Assembly: GCA_024687125.1 (NCBI GenBank)
Contig: JAILFA010000118.1
Location: forward strand, 1 to 64,000
Direction of reading: 5' to 3'
Length of the DNA: 64,000 nucleotides
Source of the DNA: Lachnospiraceae bacterium
Lineage (GTDB): Bacteria; Bacillota; Clostridia; Lachnospirales; Lachnospiraceae
Positions 16,895-25,455 of this stretch are shown one piece after another; within the stretch, counting starts at the first letter, position 1, and each line of letters begins with the position of its first letter. Position numbers and translations under genes: made by a program. The notes beneath the pieces are model-generated. The model was not told the DNA's origin. It saw only the letters and a program-made list of their open reading frames with translations, and searched no databases.

Positions 16895-17641
16895 ATGTCA
16901 AGACGTAGGATCATTGCCGGCAACTGGAAGATGAACAAGACCCCCAGTGAGGCCGTCGCACTGTGCGCAGAACTTAAGGACCTGGTGAAGAATGACGCGG
17001 TGGATGTTGTCTACTGCGTTCCCGCGATCGATATCGTCCCCGTTGTCGAGGCTGTGAAGGGCACGAACGTCATCGTCGGCGCCGAGAATTTCTATATTGA
17101 GGACAAGGGCGCCTTCACCGGCGAGATCTCCGCTCCGATGCTCAAGGATGCCGGTGTTACCTACATCATCATCGGCCACTCCGAGAGAAGAGATATCTTC
17201 GGCGAGAACGACATCCTGATCAACGCCAAGGTCAAAAAGGCATTTGCAAGCGGCTTAAAGCCCATCCTCTGCTGCGGCGAGTCTCTGGCGCTGCGCAAGG
17301 CGGGAACCTATGCCGAGTGGATCAGACGCCAGATCACCTGGGATCTGAGCGGTGTGACCGCGGATCAGGTCAAGGAGCTGGTCATCGCGTATGAGCCCAT
17401 CTGGGCCATCGGAACCGGCGAGACGGCTACGGCTGATCAGGCGCAGGAGGTCTGCAAGATGATCCGTGATCTGATCGCGGAGCTGTACGATGCCGCAACG
17501 GCTGAGGCTGTCCGTATCCAGTACGGCGGCGCCATGAATGCCGGCAACGCGGCAGAGCTGCTCTCCAAGCCGGATATCGACGGCGGACTGATCGGCGGCG
17601 CTTCCCTCAAGGCGGATTTCGGACAGATCGTCAACGCTTGA
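16895..17641 (+). CDS. tpiA: Triose-phosphate isomerase
   Basis: A 248-residue TIM-barrel enzyme interconverting dihydroxyacetone phosphate and glyceraldehyde-3-phosphate. Active-site marks: the lysine in AGNWKMNK, the histidine in [12 protein letters not shown], the glutamate in [15 protein letters not shown], and the C-terminal phosphate loop [13 protein letters not shown]. The length is normal. The start is preceded by AAAGGAAGG. Its stop overlaps the TTG start of mutY (TTGA), so the two are translationally coupled. Confidence 0.97.
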   Translation: MSRRRIIAGNWKMNKTPSEAVALCAELKDLVKNDAVDVVYCVPAIDIVPVVEAVKGTNVIVGAENFYIEDKGAFTGEISAPMLKDAGVTYIIIGHSERRDIFGENDILINAKVKKAFASGLKPILCCGESLALRKAGTYAEWIRRQITWDLSGVTADQVKELVIAYEPIWAIGTGETATADQAQEVCKMIRDLIAELYDAATAEAVRIQYGGAMNAGNAAELLSKPDIDGGLIGGASLKADFGQIVNA

Positions 17642-18690
17642 GAGACACAGCGGAAAAACTCCTGAACTGGTATGAAAAGAACAGACGGATCCTTCCCTGG
17701 CGGGAGGATCCGTCGCCTTATCATGTCTGGATCTCGGAGATCATGCTCCAGCAGACGCGCGTTGAGGCGGTAAAGCCCTACTACGAACGATTTCTGGCGG
17801 AGCTTCCGGACGTGGCGAGTCTCGCGGCAGTTTCCGAGGACAGACTCATGAAGCTCTGGGAGGGCCTGGGCTACTACAGCCGGGCGCGTAACCTAAAGCG
17901 CGCGGCGATCCGCATCATGGAGGACTGCGGCGGGAAGCTGCCAAAGGAACCCGCGGAGCTGATGAAGCTGCCGGGAATCGGTCCGTATACCGCGGGAGCC
18001 GTTGCGTCGATCGCGTTCGGTGCCTGTTACCCCGCTGTGGACGGCAATGCGCTGCGCATCTGGACAAGGCTCACGGAAAATGCCGGTGATATCGGTGATG
18101 ATCGCGTAAAGCGCGCGGTGACGCAGGAGATCGCGGCCGTTCTGCCGGATACGCCCTTTGCGGCGGGAAGGATCAACCAGGCGTTTATGGATCTCGGCTC
18201 TATGGTGTGTCTTCCGAACAGCGCGCCCCGGTGCGATCTGTGCCCGCTTGCGGATGTCTGCGGCGCGCACGACGCGGGCCGTGAGACGGACTATCCCGTC
18301 AAAGCCGCGAAAAAGCCGCGCCGCATTGAGAAGCGGACGATCCTGCTCATTGAGGACGAGGGGAGGATACTCCTGAAGAAACGCCCTGCGAGAGGCCTCC
18401 TTGCCGGCCTTTATGAGCTGCCCGGAGTGGAGGGGCACCTGTCGCGCGCGCAGGTACTTGCACACTGCCGCGGTGAAGGCATCGAACCGCTCAGGATCAC
18501 GGCGCTCCCGCCGGCGAAACACATCTTTACCCACATCGAATGGCACATGATCGGATACCGGATCCGGGTTGACGCTCTGTCGGATTTTTTTCCCGGAAAA
18601 CAGGGCGGTATCCTTGCTGACAAGCAGGAGATCTCAACAAGATATTCCATACCGAGTGCTTTCTCAAACTACATATTGTATAGCATGTGA
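17638..18690 (+). CDS. mutY: A/G-specific adenine DNA glycosylase
   Basis: A 350-residue base-excision repair enzyme that removes adenine mispaired with 8-oxoguanine. The N-terminal catalytic domain carries [25 protein letters not shown], and the helix-hairpin-helix [20 protein letters not shown] with the catalytic aspartate in [10 protein letters not shown]. The iron-sulfur loop follows with cysteines in [18 protein letters not shown]. The C-terminus (from ~225) has the MutT-like domain that recognises 8-oxoG ([19 protein letters not shown]). The start is TTG inside the tpiA stop. This placement after glycolytic genes is unusual but probably only reflects local co-transcription. Confidence 0.93.
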   Translation: MRDTAEKLLNWYEKNRRILPWREDPSPYHVWISEIMLQQTRVEAVKPYYERFLAELPDVASLAAVSEDRLMKLWEGLGYYSRARNLKRAAIRIMEDCGGKLPKEPAELMKLPGIGPYTAGAVASIAFGACYPAVDGNALRIWTRLTENAGDIGDDRVKRAVTQEIAAVLPDTPFAAGRINQAFMDLGSMVCLPNSAPRCDLCPLADVCGAHDAGRETDYPVKAAKKPRRIEKRTILLIEDEGRILLKKRPARGLLAGLYELPGVEGHLSRAQVLAHCRGEGIEPLRITALPPAKHIFTHIEWHMIGYRIRVDALSDFFPGKQGGILADKQEISTRYSIPSAFSNYILYSM

Positions 18691-18715
18691 TTTTGAAAAA
18701 ACCGAAAATTTATAT

Positions 18716-18744
18716 TTGACATTTCGTTTTTCTGGTCGTAAAAT
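18716..18744 (+). promoter_or_regulatory. Promoter of the TetR-flavoprotein-cmk-ispH group
   Basis: TTGACA (18716-18721) and TAAAAT (18739-18744) with a 17-bp spacer: near consensus. The predicted start of transcription is close to 18751, about 60 nt before the tetR-type gene. Confidence 0.8.
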
Positions 18745-18766
18745 AACGAATGTTACAGATGATCTC

Positions 18767-18784
18767 ATTCGGGATTTTCCGAAT
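18767..18784. promoter_or_regulatory. Candidate TetR operator palindrome
   Basis: ATTCGG-GATTTT-CCGAAT is a perfect 6-bp inverted repeat with a 6-bp centre. It lies just downstream of the predicted transcription start and 30 bp before the TetR-family gene, a usual position for autorepression. It could also be a small leader hairpin. Confidence 0.4.
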
Positions 18785-18813
18785 TCGATTTTGGACCTCA
18801 GGGGAGATGAAAG

Positions 18814-19368
18814 ATGCCAAGAAAGGCAACGATTACGCAGAAGGAAATAGTCGGTGCTGCGTTCAAACTTACGCGCAAAGAGGGGTTTGAAGCCATCACT
18901 TCCCGTAAACTGGCCGCTGCCGCCGGCTGTTCCACACAGCCGATCTTCCGTATCTATGAAGGCATGGCGGATCTCAAAAAGGATGTCTACGAGAGAGCTG
19001 TCGTTTTCTATGAGGAATTCTACGCCGAGGCGGACAAGTCGCACGATGTTCCCTTTGTGGATCTTGGACTGTGCTATATCAATTTCGCGCAGAAGAACCC
19101 GCACCTTTTCCGCCTGCTGTTCCTTTCGGAGCGTTCCGAGGACAGCAAGAGCATGTACGATCTGGTCAACAGTGATGAGGGACATATCGCCGGCGAGATC
19201 GCGAGGGCGAGCGCCATGGGCGCGAGCAATGTCCAGCATCTTTTCATGCAGATGTGGATCTTCATCCACGGCGCTGCCTGCATGGCGGTATCCGGAGATT
19301 ACGATCTCGCTGATGAGGACACGATCTCGCTTCTGACAGCAGCCTACCATTCCTTCTCCGGTGTCTGA
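18814..19368 (+). CDS. TetR/AcrR-family transcriptional regulator
   Basis: A 184-residue regulator. The N-terminal DNA-binding domain (residues ~9-55) reads ITQKEIVGAAFKLTRKEGF, then SRKLAAAAGCSTQPIFRIYE, the TetR helix-turn-helix. The C-terminal helical part (60-184) is the ligand and dimer domain; its ligand is not evident. It has its own near-consensus promoter and a palindrome in the leader, so autorepression is likely. The flavoprotein gene starts 8 bp before its stop, making that oxidoreductase the probable co-regulated product. Confidence 0.92.
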   Translation: MPRKATITQKEIVGAAFKLTRKEGFEAITSRKLAAAAGCSTQPIFRIYEGMADLKKDVYERAVVFYEEFYAEADKSHDVPFVDLGLCYINFAQKNPHLFRLLFLSERSEDSKSMYDLVNSDEGHIAGEIARASAMGASNVQHLFMQMWIFIHGAACMAVSGDYDLADEDTISLLTAAYHSFSGV

Positions 19369-20623
19369 CACCGGAAATATCATCGTCATAGGAAGCGGAG
19401 CCGCCGGTTTGATGGCGGCTTTTTCTGCGTCTGCGCGCAGCACCCGCGTCACGGTTCTCGAAAAGAACGACAAGTCCGGAAAAAAGATCTACATCACAGG
19501 CAAGGGGCGCTGTAACTTTACCAACGTGAGCCCGGTGGAGGAGTATCCGGAAAAGATCCCGACAAACCCGAGATTTCTCTACAGTGCGCTGCACGGTTTT
19601 ACGCCTGAGGACGCCGTGCGCTTTTTTGAGGAGAGCGGCTGTCCGGTTAAGGTGGAGCGGGGAAACCGTGCTTTTCCGGTGTCCGATCACGCCTCGGATA
19701 TCACAAGGGCGCTGACCTCACGGTGCAGGGAAAACGGCGTGGAATTCCGGTATCTTTCGGATGTTTCCGGGATTCTGACGGAAAACAACGCTGTGAACGG
19801 CGTGAGGCTGCGGAACGGGGAAACGATCCCGGCAGGTGCCGTGATCCTGGCGACCGGCGGTCTTTCCTACCCGTCAACGGGTTCAAGCGGCGACGGCTAC
19901 CGCATGGCCGCGGAACTGGGACATACCGTTACCGAGACGCAGCCGTCTCTCGTGCCTTTTGAGATACGTGAGACCTTCTGCGCGGAGCTGCGGGGACTGT
20001 CCCTGAAAAATGTCCGTCTTACAATGTATGAAGAGGGAAAGAAGCGTGCGGTGTATTCGGAGCAGGGGGAGATGCTCTTTACCCATTTCGGTGTCAGCGG
20101 ACCTCTTGTCTTATCGGCGAGCGCGCATTATCATAAGGGGAAGGACACACGGCTCGTGGTGGACTTAAAGCCGGCGCTTACTCCCGAACAGCTGGATGCG
20201 CGGCTCATCCGGGAGTTTGAGGAAAACCACGCCAGGGATTTCCGGAATGCGCTGGGGGCGCTTTTCCCGGCGAAGCTCATTCCGGTGATGGCGTTCTGCT
20301 CCGGGATCCCGGGGGATACCAAGGCCGGACAGATCAGCCGCGGACAGAGGCGTCTGTTCGGGGAGAGGATCAAGGCGTTCACCATGACCGTGACAGGTAC
20401 CCGGGGCTTCCCGGAGGCTGTGATCACGAGAGGCGGTGTCAGCGTGCGCCAGATCGATCCGCAGACGATGGGTTCCAGACTTGTGGACGGCCTGTATTTT
20501 GCCGGGGAGATCATCGACGTGGATGCTCTGACGGGCGGTTACAATCTGCAGATCGCCTGGTCGACCGGATATCGCGCGGGCGAAACGGCAGCAGAATATG
20601 TATGCAGGGAGAGTGCGGAGTGA
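19361..20623 (+). CDS. NAD(P)/FAD-dependent oxidoreductase, HI0933/BaiN-like
   Basis: A 420-residue flavoprotein of the HI0933 (YhiN/BaiN-like) family. The N-terminal FAD-binding motif IVIGSGAAGLMAAF is followed by ITGKGRCNFTN, a hallmark of this family, and AVILATGGLSYPSTGSSGDG. The C-terminal FAD contact is LYFAGEIIDVDALTGGYNLQ. Some members reduce bile-acid intermediates, but the substrate of this one is unknown. The GTG start overlaps the stop of the TetR gene by 8 bp, with coupled translation; this start gives MSDTGNIIVIGSG, which fits the family. Confidence 0.88.
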   Translation: MSDTGNIIVIGSGAAGLMAAFSASARSTRVTVLEKNDKSGKKIYITGKGRCNFTNVSPVEEYPEKIPTNPRFLYSALHGFTPEDAVRFFEESGCPVKVERGNRAFPVSDHASDITRALTSRCRENGVEFRYLSDVSGILTENNAVNGVRLRNGETIPAGAVILATGGLSYPSTGSSGDGYRMAAELGHTVTETQPSLVPFEIRETFCAELRGLSLKNVRLTMYEEGKKRAVYSEQGEMLFTHFGVSGPLVLSASAHYHKGKDTRLVVDLKPALTPEQLDARLIREFEENHARDFRNALGALFPAKLIPVMAFCSGIPGDTKAGQISRGQRRLFGERIKAFTMTVTGTRGFPEAVITRGGVSVRQIDPQTMGSRLVDGLYFAGEIIDVDALTGGYNLQIAWSTGYRAGETAAEYVCRESAE

Positions 20624-20653
20624 TCCGGCAGTGATCACGGAAAGGAAAAAGGT

Positions 20654-21307
20654 ATGGCAGCGATAGCGATCGACGGACCCGCGGGTGCGGGCAAAAGCAC
20701 CATTGCAAAGCTTGTATCGAAGCGTCTCGGCTTCATCTATGTGGATACCGGGGCAATGTACCGGGCCATGGCGCTTTTCATGCTGGAGCGCGGAACGGAT
20801 ATCAATGATCAGAAGGCGGTCGCCGAGGAAGCGCAGCACGCACAGATATCCATCCGGCACGAGAACGGCGAGCAGGCGGTCATCCTGAACGGGGAAAACG
20901 TGAACGGACGCATCCGTACGCAGCAGGTCAGCGATGCCGCTTCGACCGTGAGCACGGTGGGCGAGGTGCGGGAGCGCCTGGTTGCCCTGCAGCGGGAGTT
21001 GGCGGCGAGCACCGATGTGGTCATGGACGGCAGAGATATCGGGACGGTCGTTCTGCCCGACGCAAAGCTCAAGATCTTCATGACCGCCAGCAGCGAGGTG
21101 CGTGCGCACAGACGCTATCTGGAACTTGTAGAAAAAGGCATGGAGGCCGAGGAGGAGCAGATCCGCCGTGAGATCGAGGAGCGAGATGAGCGCGACAGGA
21201 CACGTGCGATCTCGCCGCTCAGACAGGCGGAGGACGCTGTGCTCCTTGATACATCTGATCTTTCGATCGATGAAGTGGCAGAGAGGATCCTGGAACTGTG
21301 GAAGTGA
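20654..21307 (+). CDS. cmk: Cytidylate kinase
   Basis: A 217-residue kinase phosphorylating CMP and dCMP. The Walker A motif DGPAGAGKSTIAKLV is at residues 6-20, followed by YVDTGAMYRA, the CMP-binding family mark. MDGRDIGTVVLPDAKLKIF and the lid segment RDERDRTRAISPLRQAEDA are also typical. It overlaps ispH by 10 bp. The cmk-ispH(-S1) order is a common Clostridia arrangement, which supports the calls of both neighbours. Confidence 0.96.
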   Translation: MAAIAIDGPAGAGKSTIAKLVSKRLGFIYVDTGAMYRAMALFMLERGTDINDQKAVAEEAQHAQISIRHENGEQAVILNGENVNGRIRTQQVSDAASTVSTVGEVRERLVALQRELAASTDVVMDGRDIGTVVLPDAKLKIFMTASSEVRAHRRYLELVEKGMEAEEEQIRREIEERDERDRTRAISPLRQAEDAVLLDTSDLSIDEVAERILELWK

Positions 21308-22230
21308 TCCTGGCACAGCATGCCGGCTTCTGCTTCGGCGTAAAGCGTGCGGTAGAGATCCTGGACGGGGAGCTCGCCGGCGGTGCGGGGAAAAGGATCT
21401 ATACCTGGGGACCGATCATTCACAACGAGGCCGTGGTGGAGTCCTATGCGGCCCGGGGCGTACGGGCGGTGGATTCCCTTGACGAGCTGGACAGGCTGCT
21501 CAGCGAGACCGGAGAGGATGCCGATCCGGGGGTTCTTGTGATCCGCTCGCACGGTGTTTCCAAGGCAGTCTTTGAGGGACTGGAAAAGCGGGGCCTTACG
21601 GTCGTCGATGCGACCTGTCCCTTTGTCAAACGTATTCACAGAGCTGTTCAGGAGGCGGCAGAGCAGGGCAGGACCGTGATCGTCACGGGAGATCCCGCGC
21701 ATCCCGAGGTTGAGGGGATCGTCGGATGGGCGGCCTATGCCCCCGTATATGTGGTTTCCACTCCGGAGGAAGCGGAAAAACTCGCACTTCCCGTCGGCAC
21801 ACCCGTCACAGTCGTGTCACAGACTACATTTCGCGTCACAAAATTTCAGGAAATTGTTGAAATCATCCAAGAAAAAGAGTATGATGTTAATATTGTGGGT
21901 ACGATCTGCAACGCTACGGAAGAGCGCCAGAAAGAGGCACAGGAGCTCTCCGGCAGAATGGATGCGATGATCGTCGTCGGAGGAGCACATTCCTCCAATA
22001 CGCGCAAGCTGTTTGAAATCTGCAGCCGGATCTGCCCGCAGACAAGCTTTATCCATACCCCGGAGGATCTTTCGGGCCTGTCCTGGCCGGATGAAGTCCG
22101 ACGGGTTGGAATAACAGCGGGGGCGTCCACCCCGCAAAAGATCATTGAGGAGGTTGTAAATTATGTCAGATCAGGACAAGAGTTTCATGGAAATGGTGGA
22201 CGAGTCGTTCAAGACGATCCACACGGGTGA
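21298..22230 (+). CDS. ispH: 4-hydroxy-3-methylbut-2-enyl diphosphate reductase
   Basis: A 310-residue iron-sulfur enzyme, the last step of the MEP isoprenoid pathway. The three cluster cysteines are Cys12 (HAGFCFGVKRAVEI), Cys107 (DATCPFVKRIH) and Cys204 (GTICNATEER). Substrate residues EFSSNT-like appear as HSSNTRKL. The start is GTG within the cmk stop region. The last 22 codons overlap the S1 gene in another frame: the natural homology ends near EEVVNYV, where the S1 start codon lies. Many Clostridia carry IspH and S1 as one fused protein, so this looks like a split or a frame-offset version of that fusion. Confidence 0.95.
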   Translation: MEVILAQHAGFCFGVKRAVEILDGELAGGAGKRIYTWGPIIHNEAVVESYAARGVRAVDSLDELDRLLSETGEDADPGVLVIRSHGVSKAVFEGLEKRGLTVVDATCPFVKRIHRAVQEAAEQGRTVIVTGDPAHPEVEGIVGWAAYAPVYVVSTPEEAEKLALPVGTPVTVVSQTTFRVTKFQEIVEIIQEKEYDVNIVGTICNATEERQKEAQELSGRMDAMIVVGGAHSSNTRKLFEICSRICPQTSFIHTPEDLSGLSWPDEVRRVGITAGASTPQKIIEEVVNYVRSGQEFHGNGGRVVQDDPHG

Positions 22231-23299
22231 GATCGTCAAGGGTACGGTCATCGGCGTTAAACCGGAGGAGATCATCCTGAACATCGGATACAAGTCCGAC
22301 GGTATTCTCACACGTAATGAGTACAGCAATGATAATTCTCTGGATCTTACCACAGTGGTCAAGGTCGGCGATGAGATGGATGTCAAGATCCTCAAGGCCG
22401 GCGATGCCGACGGGATGGTCATCCTTTCCTACAAGAGACTTGCTCTCGACCGCGGCAACAAGCGGATCGAGGATGCCTACAACAACAAGGAAGTGCTCAC
22501 GGCGACCGTTGCACAGGTTCTGGACGGCGGTCTGGTAGTTGTTGTCGAGGAAGTCCGTATCTTCATTCCTGCGAGCCTTGTGTCCGACGCTTATGAAAAG
22601 GATCTGACCAAGTACGCGGGCCAGGAGATCCAGTTCGTCGTCACCGAGTACAATCCGCGCAGACGCCGCTACATCGGCAACCGCAAGATGCTCATCCTCG
22701 CTGAGAAGCAGGAAAAGGCCAAGGCCCTCTTTGAGACCATCAAGGTCGGCGATGTCGTCGAGGGTGTGGTCAAGAATGTCACCGATTTCGGCGCGTTCAT
22801 CGATCTGGGCGGTGCGGACGGTCTGCTGCACATCTCCGAGATGAGCTGGGGCCGTGTGGAGAACCCGAAAAAGGTCTTCAAGGTCGGCGATTCCGTCAAG
22901 GTTCTCATCAAGAACATCGACGGTTCCAAGATCGCTCTTTCCCGCAAGTTCGACGACGAGAATCCCTGGAAGGATGCGGCGTCCAAGTATGCGATCGGCA
23001 ACATCGTCACCGGCAGAGTCGCACGTATGGCTGACTTCGGTGCATTCATCGAGCTTGAGCCCGGGATCGACGCTCTGCTCCATGTTTCCCAGATCGCCAG
23101 AGAGCATATCGACAAGCCGTCCGATGTACTCACGACCGGACAGGAAGTCACGGCCAAGATCGTTGATTTCAATGAGGCAGACCGCAAGATCAGCCTGAGC
23201 ATCAAGGAACTGACAGCAGACAACGATAAGCCTGAGGATGAAGAGACTGCGACAGTCGACATCGAGCAGGCGATCGCACAGGAAGAAGAGGGCGAATAA
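22163..23299 (+). CDS. S1-repeat RNA-binding protein (ribosomal protein S1-like)
   Basis: A 378-residue protein with four S1 RNA-binding domains at roughly 18-90, 105-170, 189-258 and 273-343. The third and fourth are canonical (VKNVTDFGAFIDLGGADGLL, ARMADFGAFIELEPGIDALL); the first two are diverged, as in Firmicutes S1. The tail is acidic. Firmicutes S1-like proteins are shorter than the six-domain E. coli protein and bind mRNA. The start at 22163 has GAGGAGG 10 bp upstream and lies 68 bp inside ispH in the +1 frame. Its stop overlaps the cheR start (TAATG). Confidence 0.92.
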   Translation: MSDQDKSFMEMVDESFKTIHTGEIVKGTVIGVKPEEIILNIGYKSDGILTRNEYSNDNSLDLTTVVKVGDEMDVKILKAGDADGMVILSYKRLALDRGNKRIEDAYNNKEVLTATVAQVLDGGLVVVVEEVRIFIPASLVSDAYEKDLTKYAGQEIQFVVTEYNPRRRRYIGNRKMLILAEKQEKAKALFETIKVGDVVEGVVKNVTDFGAFIDLGGADGLLHISEMSWGRVENPKKVFKVGDSVKVLIKNIDGSKIALSRKFDDENPWKDAASKYAIGNIVTGRVARMADFGAFIELEPGIDALLHVSQIAREHIDKPSDVLTTGQEVTAKIVDFNEADRKISLSIKELTADNDKPEDEETATVDIEQAIAQEEEGE

Positions 23300-24105
23300 T
23301 GGCGCTGGCCGCTAATACCGAAAAAGATCCGCTGTATGAGAAATTCAAGAAGCAGATCTTTGACCTGACGAAGATCGATCTGAGCTCCTACAAGGAAGCG
23401 CAGATGAAACGCCGGATCAACGACATGATCCGCAAGAACAACTTTTCCGGTTATGAAGCCTTTGTACAGGGCATCAAGTCGGATAAGCAGCTCTTCAATG
23501 ACTTTGTCGAGCACCTGACGATCAACGTTTCGGAGTTTTACCGCAATGTGGATCAGTGGAAGCTCATGGATGAGCAGATCATCCCGACACTGATCGAGCG
23601 CTTCGGCAAGCGCCTCAAGATCTGGAGCGCAGCCTGCTCCACCGGCGATGAGCCGTACACGATCGTCATGCTGCTCTCCAAGCACATTCCCATGGCGGAT
23701 ATCAAGGTACTGGCCTATGACCTGGACGCAGAGGCGCTGCGCAAGGCCAAAGCGGGCATGTATGACGCCAAGAGTGTTGCCGGAGTACCTGCGGAGTTCA
23801 AGAACAAGTTCTTCAAAAAGGAAGGCGACAAGTACCTGATCTCGGATGAGATCAAAAAGCATGTTGAGTTCAAGCAGGCCAACCTGCTGCGCGATCCTTA
23901 TCCCAAGGACTGCCACCTGATCGTGTGCAGAAACGTGCTGATCTACTTTACCGAGGAAGCCAAGGACAAGATCTTCCGCGATTATTATGATTCCCTCAAG
24001 CCTCTCGGTTACCTGTTTATCGGGAGCACGGAGCAGATCGTACAGTACCGCGACATCGGCTTCACCAGAAAGGGCTCGTTCTTCTATGAAAAGCCGGAAA
24101 AGTGA
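23299..24105 (+). CDS. cheR: CheR-type protein-glutamate methyltransferase
   Basis: A 268-residue S-adenosylmethionine methyltransferase of the CheR family. An N-terminal helical domain (to ~75) precedes VSEFYRNVDQW and the catalytic Rossmann domain, with WSAACSTGDEPYTIVMLL as the SAM loop and CRNVLIYFTEEAKDKIF as the later motif. CheR adds methyl groups to chemoreceptor glutamates, but no che or motility gene is present in this window. It starts within the S1 stop (TAATG), so it is translationally coupled to an RNA-binding protein. A solitary cheR may serve receptors encoded elsewhere or another substrate. Confidence 0.9.
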   Translation: MALAANTEKDPLYEKFKKQIFDLTKIDLSSYKEAQMKRRINDMIRKNNFSGYEAFVQGIKSDKQLFNDFVEHLTINVSEFYRNVDQWKLMDEQIIPTLIERFGKRLKIWSAACSTGDEPYTIVMLLSKHIPMADIKVLAYDLDAEALRKAKAGMYDAKSVAGVPAEFKNKFFKKEGDKYLISDEIKKHVEFKQANLLRDPYPKDCHLIVCRNVLIYFTEEAKDKIFRDYYDSLKPLGYLFIGSTEQIVQYRDIGFTRKGSFFYEKPEK

Positions 24106-24138
24106 GTCGCTGAGCGCAGCGAGCAAGAACCTATGAAA

Positions 24139-25290
24139 TCAGCTGAATAACATCTTCAGGACATGGCTCAGATACCGGCCCATGTCCTTTTCCTTTTCCG
24201 GACGGAATTCCATGAAACAGGAGGGACTGTCGCAGCTTTCCCGAAAGACCGGGAGGTCGTCAGGCAGACTGTACTTTTTCGGAAGCTGCGGAAAAGGCAG
24301 AAAGCGGCCCTCTTTTCTGACATAGCAGTTTGCTGCGTTCGCCTGTACCCGGTGGGAACGGTCGACAAACTGAGAGACGCTGTGATGGACGGCACGATCC
24401 TCGGCCGGCAGATAATCATAGTTTTTGTAGTCCCGGAAGAAGTGCTTCAGTTCACAGGAGATCAGCGGTGCGCGCAGGCGCCCGGTGCTCCCTTCGATCT
24501 GCAGATACAGACCCTCCTGGTGGTGATGCAGCGCCGTGGGAACAGGGCTGGAAAGGGAGAAGGACAGGTAGGCTTCCGTGCAGTCGTCTCCGGCGAGCGT
24601 CCGGTAATCGTGTCCGGAGGCGGAGAGCAGGCTTATCGTGCAGCTGCCGGCCCGCACTTCGTTGATGAATGAGAGCAGAGGAGCGGCCGCGCTGAGCGCT
24701 GGAAGCCCCCGGACATCGTCGGCGTTGTGCAGAAGCAGCATGACGCGGGCGTGGGCATCCCGCGTGCGTTCATAACCATGGTAGACTTTGATCAGGTCGC
24801 CGCCGTTTTTTTCATCCGTGCGTCCGGTGTTCAGCAGCTTTTCCAGGCTTCTCTGCGTCCCGTCCGGCAGACCCAGCGCACTCCGGTAGGGTTTGATGAT
24901 CCGGCAGAGATCGATGCTTTCGGCATTACACAGTGCCTGATAGCCGGGATGCTCCCCGAGACCGAGAAGGAGCGCCCTTTTTTTGATAAAGGGCAGGTCA
25001 AAGCGGTCGCCGTTGAAATGCACAACGGAGGAAAATCGGGGAAAGAACTCCAGAAAAGCGCGCAGCATGGCAGCTTCTTCATCTGTGTTCCGGGCGAAGA
25101 ACTGCCGCAGCTCATACCTGCAGAGATCTCCTTCCTGCCCCGTCTCCCATGCACAGCCGATGAGATAGATCCTGTCTCGCGCGGAGGACAGCCCTGTGGT
25201 CTCGATGTCCAGGAGGAGCGGGGCTGCGGCGGAGTTCGGTATGAACGGCAGCAGGGACGGTGCCGAAAACTGTTCACGGATCATTTCCAT
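24139..25290 (-). CDS. RNase H-fold exonuclease-like protein (YprB type)
   Basis: A 383-residue protein. The N-terminal half (~25-190) has an RNase H-like DEDD exonuclease fold: LLLDIETTGLSS with the first acidic pair, a VVHFNGDRFDLPFI segment with the second, and HNADDVRGL with the third. This matches the YprB RNase H-like domain. The C-terminal half is beta-rich with no recognised family. The frame continues upstream of 25290, but MEMIREQ is the first methionine after a TATAAT-like sequence on the minus strand (25297-25302), and the upstream part is not conserved in appearance. It converges with cheR across only 33 bp. Confidence 0.8.
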   Translation of the reverse strand: MEMIREQFSAPSLLPFIPNSAAAPLLLDIETTGLSSARDRIYLIGCAWETGQEGDLCRYELRQFFARNTDEEAAMLRAFLEFFPRFSSVVHFNGDRFDLPFIKKRALLLGLGEHPGYQALCNAESIDLCRIIKPYRSALGLPDGTQRSLEKLLNTGRTDEKNGGDLIKVYHGYERTRDAHARVMLLLHNADDVRGLPALSAAAPLLSFINEVRAGSCTISLLSASGHDYRTLAGDDCTEAYLSFSLSSPVPTALHHHQEGLYLQIEGSTGRLRAPLISCELKHFFRDYKNYDYLPAEDRAVHHSVSQFVDRSHRVQANAANCYVRKEGRFLPFPQLPKKYSLPDDLPVFRESCDSPSCFMEFRPEKEKDMGRYLSHVLKMLFS

Positions 25291-25387
25291 GTCCCTATTA
25301 TATGATATCGGTCTCAAAAGTCCAAACGGGGAACGGAGGCGTTTTTGTTTCTGTCTTTTTTCTATGGTATTTTGACAGGAAAGAGCG

Positions 25388-25393
25388 TATAAT
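25388..25393 (+). promoter_or_regulatory. Candidate -10 element upstream of the rnf operon
   Basis: A perfect TATAAT lies 62 bp before rnfC. The only TTGACA nearby (25372-25377) is just 10 bp upstream, too close for a standard promoter, so either the -35 is weak (TGGTAT at 25365-25370) or an activator is needed. Confidence 0.4.
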
Positions 25394-25455
25394 ATCCCTA
25401 TGCCGGTTTCCGTCCGGTGACCGGTCAAATCTGGCATTCAAAGGCGAGGTAGGAG

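Noticed and set aside
24106-24121. Terminator between cheR and the RNase H-like gene
   Set aside because: TCGCTG / CAGCGA is a 6-bp stem with no T-run, too weak to call.
25372-25393. Standard promoter TTGACA / TATAAT for rnf
   Set aside because: The two elements are perfect, but the spacer is only 10 bp, too short for sigma-A. Only the -10 is kept as a candidate.
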